Of a DNA stretch of 64,000 nucleotides, positions 27,734 through 38,380 are shown piece after piece. The stretch comes from Acinetobacter sp. GSS19 (GTDB lineage: Bacteria > Pseudomonadota > Gammaproteobacteria > Pseudomonadales > Moraxellaceae): NCBI RefSeq assembly GCF_028621895.1, contig NZ_CP117520.1, forward strand, positions 2,294,001 through 2,358,000, read 5' to 3'. The notes under the pieces were generated by a model. It was given only the letters and a program-made list of their open reading frames with translations, ran no database searches and was not told where the DNA came from. How positions within the stretch are numbered: position 1 is the stretch's first letter; each line of letters begins with the position of its first letter. Both the position numbers and the translations under genes were made by a program.

Positions 27734-29098
27734 ATGTCTACTACCGTCATTATTCTTGCTGCAGGTAAAGGAACACGGATGCGTTCCCATTTACCGAAAG
27801 TCTTACAGCCTTTGGCAGGACGTCCTTTACTCGGTCATGTCATTGCTACGGCAAAACAATTGCAAGCTGACAACATTATTACCATTTATGGTCATGGTGG
27901 TGAGCAGGTACAACAGGCCTTTGCTGGCGAACAGATCCTTTGGGTAGAACAGGCTGAACAGCTGGGTACCGGGCACGCGGTACAAATGACGCTCCCGGTC
28001 CTACCGCAAGACGGCATTTCTCTAATTTTGTACGGTGACGTGCCATTGGTACGTGAGCAAACCCTGCAACAGTTGATTGAAGCCTCACAGCAAACTGGCA
28101 TTGGCATGATCACCCTCGATGTCGCCAACCCAACCGGTTATGGTCGCATTGTGCGCAAGCATGGCAAAATCCAGGCGATCGTTGAGCATAAAGATGCAAC
28201 AACAGAACAGCGCCAGATTAAAGAAATCAATACCGGGATTTATTGTGTGAGCAATGCCCATTTACATCAATGGTTGCCGCAACTCTCCAACAACAATGCA
28301 CAAGGTGAATACTATCTGACCGATATCGTGGCCATGGCCGTTGCTGATGGGCTCGAAATTGCATCGATTCAACCGGAACTCGCCTTTGAGGTGGAAGGGG
28401 TCAATGACCGAGTACAACTCGCAGCGCTTGAACGTGAATTCCAGCAGCAGCAAGCGCTTGATTTGATGCGTCAGGGTGTTCATCTCATGGATCCGGCACG
28501 TTTTGACTTACGTGGCACACTCCGTGTGGGTAAAGATGTGCGGATTGATATCAATGTCATCATCGAAGGCGACTGCGAACTCGGTGATTTTGTTGAGATT
28601 GGCCCGGGGTGCATCCTGAAAAATACTAAAATTGCGGCGCATAGCAAAGTTCAGGCCTATAGTGTCTTTGAAAATGCGGTTGTGGGCAGCGAAGCACAGA
28701 TCGGGCCGTTTGCACGTCTGCGTCCAGGTGCACAACTGGCCGATGAAGTACATATTGGCAACTTTGTTGAAGTGAAAAATACCAAGATCGGTCACGGCTC
28801 CAAAGCCAATCACTTTACCTATCTCGGTGATGCCGAAGTCGGCTCAGGTTCCAATATCGGTGCCGGTACCATTACCTGTAATTATGATGGTGCCAACAAA
28901 CACAAAACTATTATTGGCGATGCTGCGTTTATTGGCTCTAACAGCTCACTCGTAGCCCCGGTCAAAATTGGTCATGGTGCTACCGTCGGTGCCGGTTCAG
29001 TCATTACCCGAGATGTTGAAGATCATAGTCTGGCCTTTGAACGTTCAGCGCAACAAAGCAAAGCAAACTATCAACGTCCGCAAAAAACCAAAAAATAA
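27734..29098 (+). CDS. glmU: Bifunctional GlcN-1-P acetyltransferase / GlcNAc-1-P uridylyltransferase
   Basis: GlmU makes UDP-GlcNAc. The N-terminal nucleotidyltransferase carries [10 protein letters not shown] (7-16) and LYGDVPL near 98; a left-handed beta-helix of hexapeptide repeats fills residues about 250-420 and carries the acetyltransferase site ([10 protein letters not shown] near 383). Full length, 454 residues. It is followed after 12 bases by glmS, so both UDP-GlcNAc steps are co-transcribed, next to a locus that should use much UDP-GlcNAc. Confidence 0.97.
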   Translation: MSTTVIILAAGKGTRMRSHLPKVLQPLAGRPLLGHVIATAKQLQADNIITIYGHGGEQVQQAFAGEQILWVEQAEQLGTGHAVQMTLPVLPQDGISLILYGDVPLVREQTLQQLIEASQQTGIGMITLDVANPTGYGRIVRKHGKIQAIVEHKDATTEQRQIKEINTGIYCVSNAHLHQWLPQLSNNNAQGEYYLTDIVAMAVADGLEIASIQPELAFEVEGVNDRVQLAALEREFQQQQALDLMRQGVHLMDPARFDLRGTLRVGKDVRIDINVIIEGDCELGDFVEIGPGCILKNTKIAAHSKVQAYSVFENAVVGSEAQIGPFARLRPGAQLADEVHIGNFVEVKNTKIGHGSKANHFTYLGDAEVGSGSNIGAGTITCNYDGANKHKTIIGDAAFIGSNSSLVAPVKIGHGATVGAGSVITRDVEDHSLAFERSAQQSKANYQRPQKTKK

Positions 29099-29110
29099 GA
29101 GGATCTCTGT

Positions 29111-30949
29111 ATGTGTGGTATTGTCGGTGGCATCGCTGAACGTAATATTAGCAATATCTTGATTGAAGGCCTAAAACGTCTGGAATACCGTGGTTACGAT
29201 TCTGCCGGTATGGCCGTGATCAATCAGGGTCAGGTGTTGCGTGAACGCCGCGTTGGTAAAGTCGCCAATCTGGAACAGGCGGTTCAGCAGGCACAACTTA
29301 CAGGCTCCTTGGGGATTGCCCATACTCGCTGGGCCACTCATGGTAAGCCAACAGAAAATAATGCCCATCCGCACATCTCAGGCCATGTGGCGGTGGTGCA
29401 TAATGGGATTATTGAAAACTACCAGGAACTCAAAGACGATCTTGAGGCTCTCGGCTATGTGTTTAGCTCACAAACCGATACCGAAGTCGTTGCACATCTG
29501 GTCAATGATGCCTTAAAAAACAGTGCAAACCTGCTAGAAGCGGTACAGCGTGTTGTGCCTCAGCTTAAAGGGGCTTATGCACTCGGCATTATCCATACCG
29601 ATTACCCAAATGAACTGATTACGGTTCGTGAAGGCTCTCCTCTGGTGATTGGTGTCGGCATTGGCGAGAACTTTATCAGTTCGGATCAGTTGGCCTTGTT
29701 GCCAATTACCAACCGTTTTGTCTACCTCGAAGAAGGTGATATTGCCCGTTTAACCCGTGACAGCATTGAAGTGTTCGTCAATGGTGAGCCTATCGAGCGC
29801 CCAGTAAAAGAACTTGATGCGACCGTCAGCAATGCTTCCAAGGGTGAATACAAGCACTATATGCTCAAAGAAATCTATGAGCAGCCAGAAGCCATCCAGC
29901 AAACCATTTCACAAGCCTTGAATGACAATGCATTGCGCACAGATTTCTTGCAGGATGCTGAAGCGGATTTCGCAAAAATCCAGCAGGTACAGATCATTGC
30001 CTGTGGTACCAGTTACCACGCCGGCATGATTGCAAAATACTGGTTTGAACAACTGATTAACTTACCTTGTCAGGTCGAGATTGCCAGCGAATTCCGTTAC
30101 CGCTCGCCAGTGATTAGCAACCATACGCTGTATGTTTGTATCTCACAATCTGGGGAAACAGCGGATACCTTGGCCGCTTTGCGTGATACGCAAAAACGTG
30201 CTGCAGCCAAAGGCTTTGACATCAGCACCTTAACCATCTGTAACGTCGCGACGTCATCCATGGTTCGTGAAACAGACCACCATTTGCTGACTTTGGCTGG
30301 ACCAGAAATTGGCGTCGCGTCAACCAAAGCCTTTACGACTCAATTAGCTGCGTTAATGCTGTTGATCCTGAAGGTCGGTCAAGTTAAACAAAGTATTGAT
30401 GCCCAGCAACTGAACGAAATTACAGCTGCACTCTGGCATACACCAAAGGTGATTCTGGAAACACTACAGAATAACCCGGCGATCCTGCGTCTTTCCGAAC
30501 TGTTTGTCGAAAAGCAGCACTGCTTGTTCCTCGGCCGCGGTACACACTTCCCGATTGCACTTGAAGGTGCCTTGAAGCTAAAAGAAATTTCTTATATTCA
30601 CGCGGAAGGTTACGCTGCCGGTGAACTGAAACACGGCCCATTGGCGCTGGTTGATAATGACATGCCGGTCGTGATCCTGGCCCCTCAAGATGACATGCTG
30701 GACAAGCTAAAATCTAACATGGAAGAAGTACAGGCACGTGGCGGTGAACTATTCGTTTTCGCGGATGAACACAGCGGCATCAACAGTAAAGATCGACAGC
30801 ATGTGGTTGCAATTCCAAGTATCAATGCCTGGTTAGCACCAATCGTTTACAGTATCCCAGTACAACTACTCTCTTATCACGTTGCCGTTTTACGTGGTAC
30901 GGATGTGGATCAGCCGCGTAACCTGGCCAAATCGGTTACGGTGGAATAA
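29111..30949 (+). CDS. glmS: Glutamine-fructose-6-phosphate aminotransferase
   Basis: GlmS makes glucosamine 6-phosphate from fructose 6-phosphate and glutamine. The protein starts MCGIVGG, giving Cys as N-terminal nucleophile after Met removal; the glutaminase domain fills about 1-240 and two SIS sugar-isomerase domains follow (CGTSYHAG near 300, SQSGETADT near 347, GRGTHFPIALEGALKLKEISYIHAE near 475). It ends in the conserved KSVTVE. A strong terminator follows. Confidence 0.97.
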   Translation: MCGIVGGIAERNISNILIEGLKRLEYRGYDSAGMAVINQGQVLRERRVGKVANLEQAVQQAQLTGSLGIAHTRWATHGKPTENNAHPHISGHVAVVHNGIIENYQELKDDLEALGYVFSSQTDTEVVAHLVNDALKNSANLLEAVQRVVPQLKGAYALGIIHTDYPNELITVREGSPLVIGVGIGENFISSDQLALLPITNRFVYLEEGDIARLTRDSIEVFVNGEPIERPVKELDATVSNASKGEYKHYMLKEIYEQPEAIQQTISQALNDNALRTDFLQDAEADFAKIQQVQIIACGTSYHAGMIAKYWFEQLINLPCQVEIASEFRYRSPVISNHTLYVCISQSGETADTLAALRDTQKRAAAKGFDISTLTICNVATSSMVRETDHHLLTLAGPEIGVASTKAFTTQLAALMLLILKVGQVKQSIDAQQLNEITAALWHTPKVILETLQNNPAILRLSELFVEKQHCLFLGRGTHFPIALEGALKLKEISYIHAEGYAAGELKHGPLALVDNDMPVVILAPQDDMLDKLKSNMEEVQARGGELFVFADEHSGINSKDRQHVVAIPSINAWLAPIVYSIPVQLLSYHVAVLRGTDVDQPRNLAKSVTVE

Positions 30950-30962
30950 CAAAATACTGCCG

Positions 30963-30987
30963 AAAGCTAGCTCCGGCTAGCTTTTTT
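30963..30987 (+). terminator. glmS terminator
   Basis: AAAGCTAG and CTAGCTTT arms enclose CTCCGG and a T-run follows, 13 bases after the glmS stop. Confidence 0.9.
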
Positions 30988-31025
30988 ATTCTCATCATTG
31001 TCCAATAATTAGATCAGGATCTCTT

Positions 31026-32396
31026 ATGACCACACTGACTTGCTTTAAAGCCTATGATATTCGCGGCAAACTCGGCACAGAACTGAATGAAGAAATTGCC
31101 TATAAAATTGGCCGTGCGTATGGACAGATCTACCAGCCCAAAACAGTGGTCATCGGCTGTGATATCCGACTCAGCAGTGAAGCGTTGAAACAGGCTACCA
31201 TCAAAGGTCTGAATGATGCGGGTGTTGATGTGCTCGACCTTGGCATGACCGGTACAGAAGAAGTTTATTTCGGGGCGTTCCATCTGGATGTACAAGGGGG
31301 CATTGAAGTCACTGCCAGTCATAATCCAATGGACTACAACGGCATGAAACTGGTGCGTGAAAATGCCCGTCCGATCAGTGCTGATACCGGTTTAAAAGAA
31401 ATCCAAGCCTTGGCTGAGTCAGGTGAATTCGTTGAAGTGCGACAAAAAGGCAGCTGTAAACCCTACAATATTCTGCCGGAATTCATCGATCATCTCATGA
31501 CCTACATTGATCCAAAGCAAATCCGCCCGCTCAAACTGGTGGTGAATGCGGGTAATGGTGCAGCAGGTCATGTCATTGATGCGATTGAGCAACGATTCCA
31601 GACCCTGAATGTACCTGTGCAATTTATCAAAATCCATCATGAAGCAGATGGCACCTTCCCTAATGGCATTCCTAATCCGTTGCTGATCGAAAACCGTGAC
31701 AGTACCCGTAATGCCGTTCTGGAGCACAAAGCCGATATGGGAATTGCCTGGGATGGTGATTTTGACCGCTGCTTCCTGTTTGATGAAAAAGGCCAGTTTA
31801 TTGAAGGCTACTATATTGTCGGCTTACTGGCACAGGCCTTCCTGATTAAGCAGCCGGGCGAGAAAATCGTGCATGACCCGCGTTTAGTCTGGAATACACT
31901 GGATATCGTCGAGCAATACAAAGGCAAAACCGTGCAATCCAAATCCGGTCATGCTTTTATCAAGCAGGTCATGCGTGAACACAATGCGATCTATGGGGGT
32001 GAAATGAGTGCCCACCATTATTTCCGTGATTTTGCTTATTGTGACAGCGGTATGATTCCTTGGTTACTGACCATTGCCCTGCTCTCGGAAACCCAGCAGT
32101 CCTTGTCGACCTTAGTCGAGACTATGATTGACCGTTTCCCATGTTCGGGTGAAATCAACTTTAAAGTGGCTAATACGCAAAGCACCATTCAACGGATCTT
32201 TGATCACTATGCTGCACAGAATCCAGCCATCGACCGTACTGATGGAGTGAGCCTCGACTTTGGTGACTGGCGTGTGAATGTCCGTGCATCTAACACTGAA
32301 CCGTTATTACGTCTCAATATCGAGAGTAAGGCAGCTAAAACAGCCCGTCCGATGAGCCATTATGTCGATGAATTGACTGCATTGATTCAAGGCTAA
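31026..32396 (+). CDS. pgm: Phosphomannomutase/phosphoglucomutase
   Basis: This 456-residue enzyme of the AlgC-type alpha-D-phosphohexomutase family interconverts 6-phospho and 1-phospho glucose or mannose. It has the phosphoserine loop TASHNP near 97, the metal loop DGDFDR near 244, [11 protein letters not shown] near 326 and the phosphate-binding [14 protein letters not shown] near 417. It is convergent with galE, the orientation also seen at the end of A. baumannii K loci. It feeds galU with glucose 1-phosphate. It lies 76 bases after glmS and is separated from it by a terminator. Confidence 0.94.
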   Translation: MTTLTCFKAYDIRGKLGTELNEEIAYKIGRAYGQIYQPKTVVIGCDIRLSSEALKQATIKGLNDAGVDVLDLGMTGTEEVYFGAFHLDVQGGIEVTASHNPMDYNGMKLVRENARPISADTGLKEIQALAESGEFVEVRQKGSCKPYNILPEFIDHLMTYIDPKQIRPLKLVVNAGNGAAGHVIDAIEQRFQTLNVPVQFIKIHHEADGTFPNGIPNPLLIENRDSTRNAVLEHKADMGIAWDGDFDRCFLFDEKGQFIEGYYIVGLLAQAFLIKQPGEKIVHDPRLVWNTLDIVEQYKGKTVQSKSGHAFIKQVMREHNAIYGGEMSAHHYFRDFAYCDSGMIPWLLTIALLSETQQSLSTLVETMIDRFPCSGEINFKVANTQSTIQRIFDHYAAQNPAIDRTDGVSLDFGDWRVNVRASNTEPLLRLNIESKAAKTARPMSHYVDELTALIQG

Positions 32397-32409
32397 AGAG
32401 CCTTAAAAT

Positions 32410-32438
32410 AAAAAGGGGATCTCAATGATCCCCTTTTT
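32410..32438. terminator. Bidirectional terminator between pgm and galE
   Basis: Twelve-base arms (AAAAAGGGGATC and its complement) enclose TCAAT. It closes both pgm and the minus-strand precursor operon. Confidence 0.95.
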
Positions 32439-32460
32439 ATTGCCAGATGCTAAAGATTTA

Positions 32461-33477
32461 TTACGCATAACCCTGAGGGTTTTGTTGCTGCCAATTCCAA
32501 CTGTCTTTTAACATCTCTTCAAGACCATATTGGGCCGTCCAGCCCAATTCAGCAACGGCTCGACGATTATCGGCAAAACAGGTTGCAACATCTCCCGGGC
32601 GACGTGGTGCGAACTCGAATGGCACGGCTACCCCGTTGACCTGTTCAAAGGCATTTCTCACCTCTAATACGGAACAGCCTTTGCCCGTCCCAATGTTCCA
32701 GGCACGACAACCATTATTCTGTAAGCGGTTATTTAGGGCGCACAAGTGTGCATTGGCCAAATCGACCACATGGATATAATCACGCACACCTGTACCATCT
32801 ACCGTGTCATAGTCATTACCATAAATCGATAGTTTTTCACGACGACCAACCGCCACTTGGGTCACATATGGCATGAGGTTATTCGGGATCCCTTGTGGAT
32901 CTTCACCAATACGGCCACTTGGGTGCGCACCGACCGGATTAAAATAGCGCAATAAGGCAACTGACCAGCGTTCATCTGCAGCAGACAGTTTTTGCAGGAG
33001 CTGTTCTACAATCAGCTTGGTATAGCCGTAATTGTTGGTGGGAATCCCCGTTGGCATCTCTTCATTCAGTGGTGAAGGATGATCTTCTCCGTAAACCGTA
33101 GCCGATGAACTGAAGACTAAATTGAACACACCAGCACGTTGCATGGCATTGAGCAGACTAATACTACCGGCAATATTATTATCAAAATAGGCCAATGGAA
33201 TCTGCTGGCTTTCACCCACGGCTTTCAAACCGGCAAAATGAATCACGGCATCAATCTGATGCTGTGCAAAAATCCGATCCAGCACCTCGGCATCACGAAT
33301 ATCACCTTCCACAAAATCAAGTGATTTTCCGGTTAATTCTTCAACACGCTTTAATGCCTCGACTGAACTGTTGGACAAGTTGTCCAGTACAATCACTTTA
33401 TATTCGGCATTAAGTAGTTCTACACAGGTGTGTGAACCAATATAGCCTGCACCACCAGTCACTAAAATTTTAGTCAT
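32461..33477 (-). CDS. galE: UDP-glucose / UDP-GlcNAc 4-epimerase
   Basis: This 338-residue extended SDR of the GalE type has the GGAGYIGS nucleotide loop at 8-15, SSSATVYG near 123 with the catalytic Ser/Thr, and NNYGYTK near 148 with catalytic Tyr and Lys. In Acinetobacter K loci this position is named gne1 and supplies UDP-Gal and/or UDP-GalNAc; which it prefers cannot be told from sequence. It overlaps the pgi end by 8 bases. Last gene of the precursor operon. Confidence 0.94.
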   Translation of the reverse strand: MTKILVTGGAGYIGSHTCVELLNAEYKVIVLDNLSNSSVEALKRVEELTGKSLDFVEGDIRDAEVLDRIFAQHQIDAVIHFAGLKAVGESQQIPLAYFDNNIAGSISLLNAMQRAGVFNLVFSSSATVYGEDHPSPLNEEMPTGIPTNNYGYTKLIVEQLLQKLSAADERWSVALLRYFNPVGAHPSGRIGEDPQGIPNNLMPYVTQVAVGRREKLSIYGNDYDTVDGTGVRDYIHVVDLANAHLCALNNRLQNNGCRAWNIGTGKGCSVLEVRNAFEQVNGVAVPFEFAPRRPGDVATCFADNRRAVAELGWTAQYGLEEMLKDSWNWQQQNPQGYA

Positions 33478-35143
33478 GACCTTTCCCTAATAACATTTTG
33501 AGTAAGCCTCGTGTCGAATCATCAAACTGGCTCAGATCAGTTTGCTCGCCATTTAAAATCGGTAGCAATTGATTGGCAATTTCCTTACCTTTCTCCACGC
33601 CCCATTGATCAAACGGATTGATGTTCCAGATCACGGACTGCACAAAGACTTTATGTTCGTAAGCTGCGATCAACATGCCCAAACTATAAGGGTTAAGCTC
33701 TTTCAATAACAAGGTCGAACTCGGTTGATTGCCTGCATATTGCTTATAACCAGGTAGATTTTTTAATTCTTCTAGATCCAAAGCCTGGTTACCGAATGCA
33801 AGTAAACGGGATTGCGCTAGACAATTCGATAAAGCCAAATGATGCTGCTCAATCAAAGCGGCTGCATTTTCAACATAAGTAAAATGATTGGCATTATAAC
33901 GCTCGACGGGTGCAATAAAATCACAACTCACTGCTTGCGTACCCTGATGCAATAACTGATAGAAGGCATGCTGCGCATTCGGCCCAACTTCTCCCCAAAT
34001 CACCGGACAAGTGTTGACTTCAGTTTTGGTTCCATCACGCTGAACGGATTTACCATTCGATTCCATTTCCAGCTGTTGCAAATAGGCGGCAAAATATTTT
34101 AAGCGGCCATCATAGGGCAACACGGCATGGGTCTGCATATCCAGGAAATTGCTGTTCCAGATCCCAAGCAAGCCCATCAATATAGGAATATTCTTCTGGC
34201 AAGGTGCTTGTTGGAAATGCTGATCCATGGCGTAAGCACCCGCTAGCAACTGCTTAAAACCATCCACACCAATCGTTAGAGCAATGGGTAAACCAATACA
34301 CGACCAAAGCGAATAACGACCACCGACCCAGTCCCAAAGTAACAGTTGATGTTCCGGTGCAATCCCCCAAGCCGTCATTTTATCCGGTCGCGTCGACACA
34401 CCAATAAAGTGACTCTTCGCAACGTGAGGATGGGTACCTAATGCTTTTTCTAGCCAGAGGCGTACTGTTTGTGCATTGGACAAGGTATCGATCGTACCAA
34501 AGGACTTGGATGAAATCACAAACAGGGTGGTTTCTGGACGCAACTGATGTAATAAATCGGATAACTGACTACCATCCATAGTCGAAACGAAATGTATTTC
34601 TAAGCAATGTGCAGTTTTAACTTTAAAATCATTCAGTGCATAGCTTACCATGTGTGGGCCAAGATCAGATCCTCCTACCCCGATATTTACCACATCACGA
34701 ATCACCTCTCCAGTCGCACCGCGGTATTGTCCAGCATGAATTTGTTCTACCAACTGATACATCCGGTCTAACTGCTCATGGACCTGACGGGCGAGTTCAG
34801 GATAACTCTCATCTTGCTTAGGGAGACGCAGTGCCCAGTGCATGGCAGCACGTTGTTCCGTGTAATTGATATTCAGTTCAGAAAATAAACGGTCAATCCA
34901 TTGGCTCAAATGTTGTTGTTCCGCCAAATGACATAGTTGTTGCAGAAGTGTTTGATCAATTCTGTGTTTACTAAAATCAAAAAATAGTTGTTCTAGTTGT
35001 ATTGAATACTTCGTAAAACGGTCCTTCTCAAGCATAAACAGATTGTTGAGATGTTGCTGTTTAAAATCCTGAGCTAATTGCTGCAACTGTGGATACACTG
35101 TGTCCAAGTGCTGAGAAGAAAAGAATTGTTCACTATGGTTCAT
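33470..35143 (-). CDS. pgi: Glucose-6-phosphate isomerase
   Basis: This 557-residue isomerase interconverts glucose 6-phosphate and fructose 6-phosphate. It has [11 protein letters not shown] near 154, the [12 protein letters not shown] segment near 212, the family signature [14 protein letters not shown] near 270, and the [16 protein letters not shown] region near 492 with catalytic His and Lys around it. It overlaps galE at its 3' end and ugd at its 5' end by a few bases, so translation is coupled. Standard member of Acinetobacter K loci (gpi). Confidence 0.96.
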   Translation of the reverse strand: MNHSEQFFSSQHLDTVYPQLQQLAQDFKQQHLNNLFMLEKDRFTKYSIQLEQLFFDFSKHRIDQTLLQQLCHLAEQQHLSQWIDRLFSELNINYTEQRAAMHWALRLPKQDESYPELARQVHEQLDRMYQLVEQIHAGQYRGATGEVIRDVVNIGVGGSDLGPHMVSYALNDFKVKTAHCLEIHFVSTMDGSQLSDLLHQLRPETTLFVISSKSFGTIDTLSNAQTVRLWLEKALGTHPHVAKSHFIGVSTRPDKMTAWGIAPEHQLLLWDWVGGRYSLWSCIGLPIALTIGVDGFKQLLAGAYAMDQHFQQAPCQKNIPILMGLLGIWNSNFLDMQTHAVLPYDGRLKYFAAYLQQLEMESNGKSVQRDGTKTEVNTCPVIWGEVGPNAQHAFYQLLHQGTQAVSCDFIAPVERYNANHFTYVENAAALIEQHHLALSNCLAQSRLLAFGNQALDLEELKNLPGYKQYAGNQPSSTLLLKELNPYSLGMLIAAYEHKVFVQSVIWNINPFDQWGVEKGKEIANQLLPILNGEQTDLSQFDDSTRGLLKMLLGKGHD

Positions 35144-36396
35144 GCGCGCCCAACTCCCTCATAAGCAAATCCTTGCGTTTTCACATAATCTGGATCATAG
35201 ATATTACGTCCGTCGAGTAGGAGAGGATGCGCCATTAACTGTTTAAGACGCTGATAGTCTGGGCTCAGATAAGATCTCCACGCGGTGAGCAGACATAATG
35301 CATGAGCATCTCGCGTTGCGTCGTAAGGATCAGCACATAATACAAGATCAGGTCTATGGCCATATTGAGAAGCAATATTACTGAGTGCCTGTGGATCATG
35401 TAATTTTACGGTAACACCCTGTGCCCAGAACGCTTTCAACATGATATGAATAGGAGAATTGGTAATACTGCTACTATTGGCTTTAAATGCTGCTCCCCAA
35501 ATCGCCACAGTTTTGCCTTTTAAATCACAACAATAATAATTCCACAGCTTGCGGAACAGGATTTCTTTTTGCTGTTCATTAATATCCCAAACTTGTTGTA
35601 GTAAACGTGTCCCTACTCCTGTCTTGGCTACTGTTTCGGATAAGGTCAAAATATCACGTGAAAAATTTTCTCCACCAAAACCTGTGCCTGGATGTAAATA
35701 GCTTGCTCCTATCCGATTATCTGCGCCCATACCCAGACGCACATTTTCAATATCAATATTGAGTTTTTCCGCCACCTTTGCTAAGTCATTCATATAGCTG
35801 ATGCGGGTCGCAAGCATACCGGAAATACTGAGCTTAGTGAATTCAGCATCCAGAATCGGCATGAACAGATATTGATGTTGTAAGGGGAAAAAAGGACGTA
35901 GAAGTTCACGGAGCTGGGTCTCTGCGAAATTATTCTTATCAACCCCTACTACAATTTCTTTGGTATTCATAAAATTATCGAGTGGATTACCTTCCTGAGT
36001 CATATCAGGTAAATATACCCAAGCATCTTTAGGTAAAGTTTCGGCAAGTTTCGCAGTCCCGTGCAAGCCAAAGGTGGAACCATTGATCATTAGTTTGGGA
36101 TGAAGCATTGGCTGCCGGCTCAATTGACTAACGATTTCAAAAGCTTTTGACTGTTTAGAGGGATTAAAGGCAAAGAAATAGACTTCCATTTCCGTGGGAA
36201 AATCATCAACATCTATTATCTTTAATCTTTCTTGTTGTTGTAACTGATCTAATAAATTGGAAAACTGCTGATCTAAGCGCAAGATACTTAAATCATGTGA
36301 ATTTTCAATCCACCAGCATACTTGGTGACCTGTTTCTGCCCAAAGTACAGCCATCACTGCTGCATGTAATGTAGCCCCAAAAACCGCAATTTTCAT
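35140..36396 (-). CDS. ugd: UDP-glucose dehydrogenase-like protein with non-canonical motifs
   Basis: By place (between galU and pgi) this is the K-locus ugd, expected to make UDP-glucuronate. The 418-residue protein keeps the overall fold: an N-terminal Rossmann-like start ([21 protein letters not shown]), the [28 protein letters not shown] helix region near 188-216, and a C-terminal domain with [19 protein letters not shown]. Two standard motifs are altered: GxGxxG reads GATLHA, and the GGSCFPKD segment holding the catalytic Cys reads GGENFSRD near 247, so the Cys is Asn. It may be inactive, use other chemistry or have another substrate. It overlaps both neighbours by 4 bases. Confidence 0.8.
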   Translation of the reverse strand: MKIAVFGATLHAAVMAVLWAETGHQVCWWIENSHDLSILRLDQQFSNLLDQLQQQERLKIIDVDDFPTEMEVYFFAFNPSKQSKAFEIVSQLSRQPMLHPKLMINGSTFGLHGTAKLAETLPKDAWVYLPDMTQEGNPLDNFMNTKEIVVGVDKNNFAETQLRELLRPFFPLQHQYLFMPILDAEFTKLSISGMLATRISYMNDLAKVAEKLNIDIENVRLGMGADNRIGASYLHPGTGFGGENFSRDILTLSETVAKTGVGTRLLQQVWDINEQQKEILFRKLWNYYCCDLKGKTVAIWGAAFKANSSSITNSPIHIMLKAFWAQGVTVKLHDPQALSNIASQYGHRPDLVLCADPYDATRDAHALCLLTAWRSYLSPDYQRLKQLMAHPLLLDGRNIYDPDYVKTQGFAYEGVGRA

Positions 36397-37286
36397 GACA
36401 TACTCCAGTTTTTGACTTCAACTGCATGGATAAGTTTCTGAAAATCTCGGCCTAATTTTGGATGCTCTATTCCATAATGTAAAACAGCCTTAAGGTAGCC
36501 GAGTTTACTGCCACAATCAAAAGTCTGCCCAGACATGCGATAAGCTTCTACCGGATCAGTCTGTTGCAGCATGGCAATTGCATCAGTCAATTGAATTTCA
36601 TTACCTGCACCTTTGGGTGTCTGTTCCAATAACTGCATGATTTTGGCAGGAAGAATATAACGTCCGACTACAGATAAATTAGATGGTGCAGTACCTACAG
36701 CAGGCTTCTCAATAATTCCTTGCATCAGTTCACTTTCACCCTCATCAGGAATCTGAGCAACTTCAACGATGCCATATTGATCAACCAAATGGTCTGGCAC
36801 TGCTTCCACCATAATTTGTGCAGCTTGAGATTGTTGATAACGCTGGATCATCTGAGCCAAATCATGCTGATTAGATGCTGCTTTGACCAAGACATCCGGT
36901 AAGAGCACTGCAAAATCATCCTGCCCAACGATACTTTTGGCACATAAAACGGCATGTCCCAAACCCAGCGGTTGCGGTTGGCGCACACTGACAATGCTGA
37001 CATGTGCAGGAACAATATCTTTAATCTCAGAAAGCAAACCAAACTTCTTTTTTTGCTCTAATGTGGTTTCAAGTTCAAAGTTGCGATCAAAATAGTTTTC
37101 AATCGCAGCCTTAGAAGAATGCGTCACCAAAATAATCTGTTCAATACCCGCCTCTACTGCTTCACGAACCACATATTCAATCGCAGGACGATCCACGACC
37201 GTAACCATTTCTTTAGGAATAGATTTACTGGCAGGTAGAAAACGGGTGCCTAAACCTGCGACTGGAAGAATAGCTTTCTTAATCAC
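36393..37286 (-). CDS. galU: UTP-glucose-1-phosphate uridylyltransferase
   Basis: GalU makes UDP-glucose. The 297-residue protein has the nucleotide loop PVAGLGTRFLPASKSIPKEM at 8-27, RQPQPLGLGHAVLCAK near 101, and GIIEKPAVGTAP with the sugar-binding Glu-Lys near 190. It overlaps ugd by 4 bases and lies 32 bases after the initiating transferase gene. Confidence 0.96.
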   Translation of the reverse strand: MIKKAILPVAGLGTRFLPASKSIPKEMVTVVDRPAIEYVVREAVEAGIEQIILVTHSSKAAIENYFDRNFELETTLEQKKKFGLLSEIKDIVPAHVSIVSVRQPQPLGLGHAVLCAKSIVGQDDFAVLLPDVLVKAASNQHDLAQMIQRYQQSQAAQIMVEAVPDHLVDQYGIVEVAQIPDEGESELMQGIIEKPAVGTAPSNLSVVGRYILPAKIMQLLEQTPKGAGNEIQLTDAIAMLQQTDPVEAYRMSGQTFDCGSKLGYLKAVLHYGIEHPKLGRDFQKLIHAVEVKNWSMS

Positions 37287-37318
37287 TTAAAATACTCTTA
37301 TATTTCAAAAAGTTAATG

Positions 37319-37939
37319 TTAATTGTTCACAATTTCGTTTGTTTTCGGAACCCGTGTAAAACGACAGGCACCCACAGCCTGATCTGGAGCATCCACGCCT
37401 TCTTTTTTTAGCATGACGATGATGGTCAAAAACATGATCTTCAAATCCAGAAAAATATTACGGTTATCCACATATTCCACATCTAAATCGAATTTTTCCT
37501 CCCAAGATAAATGGTTTCGACCATTCACCTGTGCCCAACCGGTCATGCCTGGCTTGACTTCATGCCGGCGCATTTGGTGAGGAGTGTAATGGGGTAAAAA
37601 ATCTTTTAATTGTGGACGGGGACCCACAATACTCATCTCACCTTTCAATACATTGATGAGCTGTGGCATTTCATCAAGCGAGGTCGATCTGAGTTTTTGC
37701 CCAAAAGGCGTAATGCGTTGATCATCTGGTAAAGGCTGACCCTCGGCATCGACTGCATCTTTCATTGAACGAAATTTAATGATTTTAAAAAGCTTGCCAT
37801 CTTTTCCCGCCCGATCCTGGTAGAAAAAAACCGGTGATCCCAAATTTCTCAGAACTTTATAATACACAATTAAAAAGCAAGGGCTTAAAATAATCAGAGC
37901 CAGTGATGCAATTATAATATCCAGCAATCTTTTTAACAT
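37319..37939 (-). CDS. itrA: Initiating glycosyl-phosphate transferase (first of two)
   Basis: This 206-residue monotopic membrane enzyme of the PglC/small-PGT family transfers a sugar phosphate onto undecaprenyl phosphate and starts repeat-unit assembly. It has one N-terminal membrane segment (residues 5-25), KFRSM near 56, SLDEMPQL near 87, IVGPRPQ near 104 and PGMTGWAQVNGRN near 130. It begins the precursor operon, with a good AAAGGTGAG site before ATG. The C-terminal 30 residues differ from the second initiating transferase at 59199-59810, so the two may use different sugars. Donor not determinable (often a HexNAc). Confidence 0.88.
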   Translation of the reverse strand: MLKRLLDIIIASLALIILSPCFLIVYYKVLRNLGSPVFFYQDRAGKDGKLFKIIKFRSMKDAVDAEGQPLPDDQRITPFGQKLRSTSLDEMPQLINVLKGEMSIVGPRPQLKDFLPHYTPHQMRRHEVKPGMTGWAQVNGRNHLSWEEKFDLDVEYVDNRNIFLDLKIMFLTIIVMLKKEGVDAPDQAVGACRFTRVPKTNEIVNN

Positions 37940-38380
37940 TTTCCGCTCACCTTTATTTTTTATGATGCGGGTGAGTTTAAGGAAAGGAAAATCAGATTAA
38001 ATTAAAAATAACAGAAAAATCAATTAAACCTAAGGAAGAAAAACAATTCAAAGAATAATTACAAGTTTTAAAATATCTTTTCTTTAATTACAAAATTAAA
38101 TAAAAAAATACCCAATAAAACACAAGCACATTTAAAAAAACAAACAAAAATTCTAGAAAAGAAAAGCAACACAATAATAACAACATCGTTAATATATTTT
38201 TCTTTCAGTAACAATAATATCTAAAAATTAATAAATTAAAAAAAATTAAAATGGTATATTTAACCGGCTTTAAAATAAAAATCCCAAAATTCTTTCAATA
38301 GATTTTTACTTTATTAGAGCCCTTCTATCAATCTCATCCCAAACAATCAACTCAATACGTTAATAAGATCCAACATCCAT
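37940..38380. other. Very AT-rich divergent intergenic region
   Basis: About 440 bases of A-rich sequence separate itrA (minus) from the plus-strand acyltransferase gene. It should contain both promoters. No hairpin terminator, ops element or coding frame stands out; AT content is far above the housekeeping part. Confidence 0.5.
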
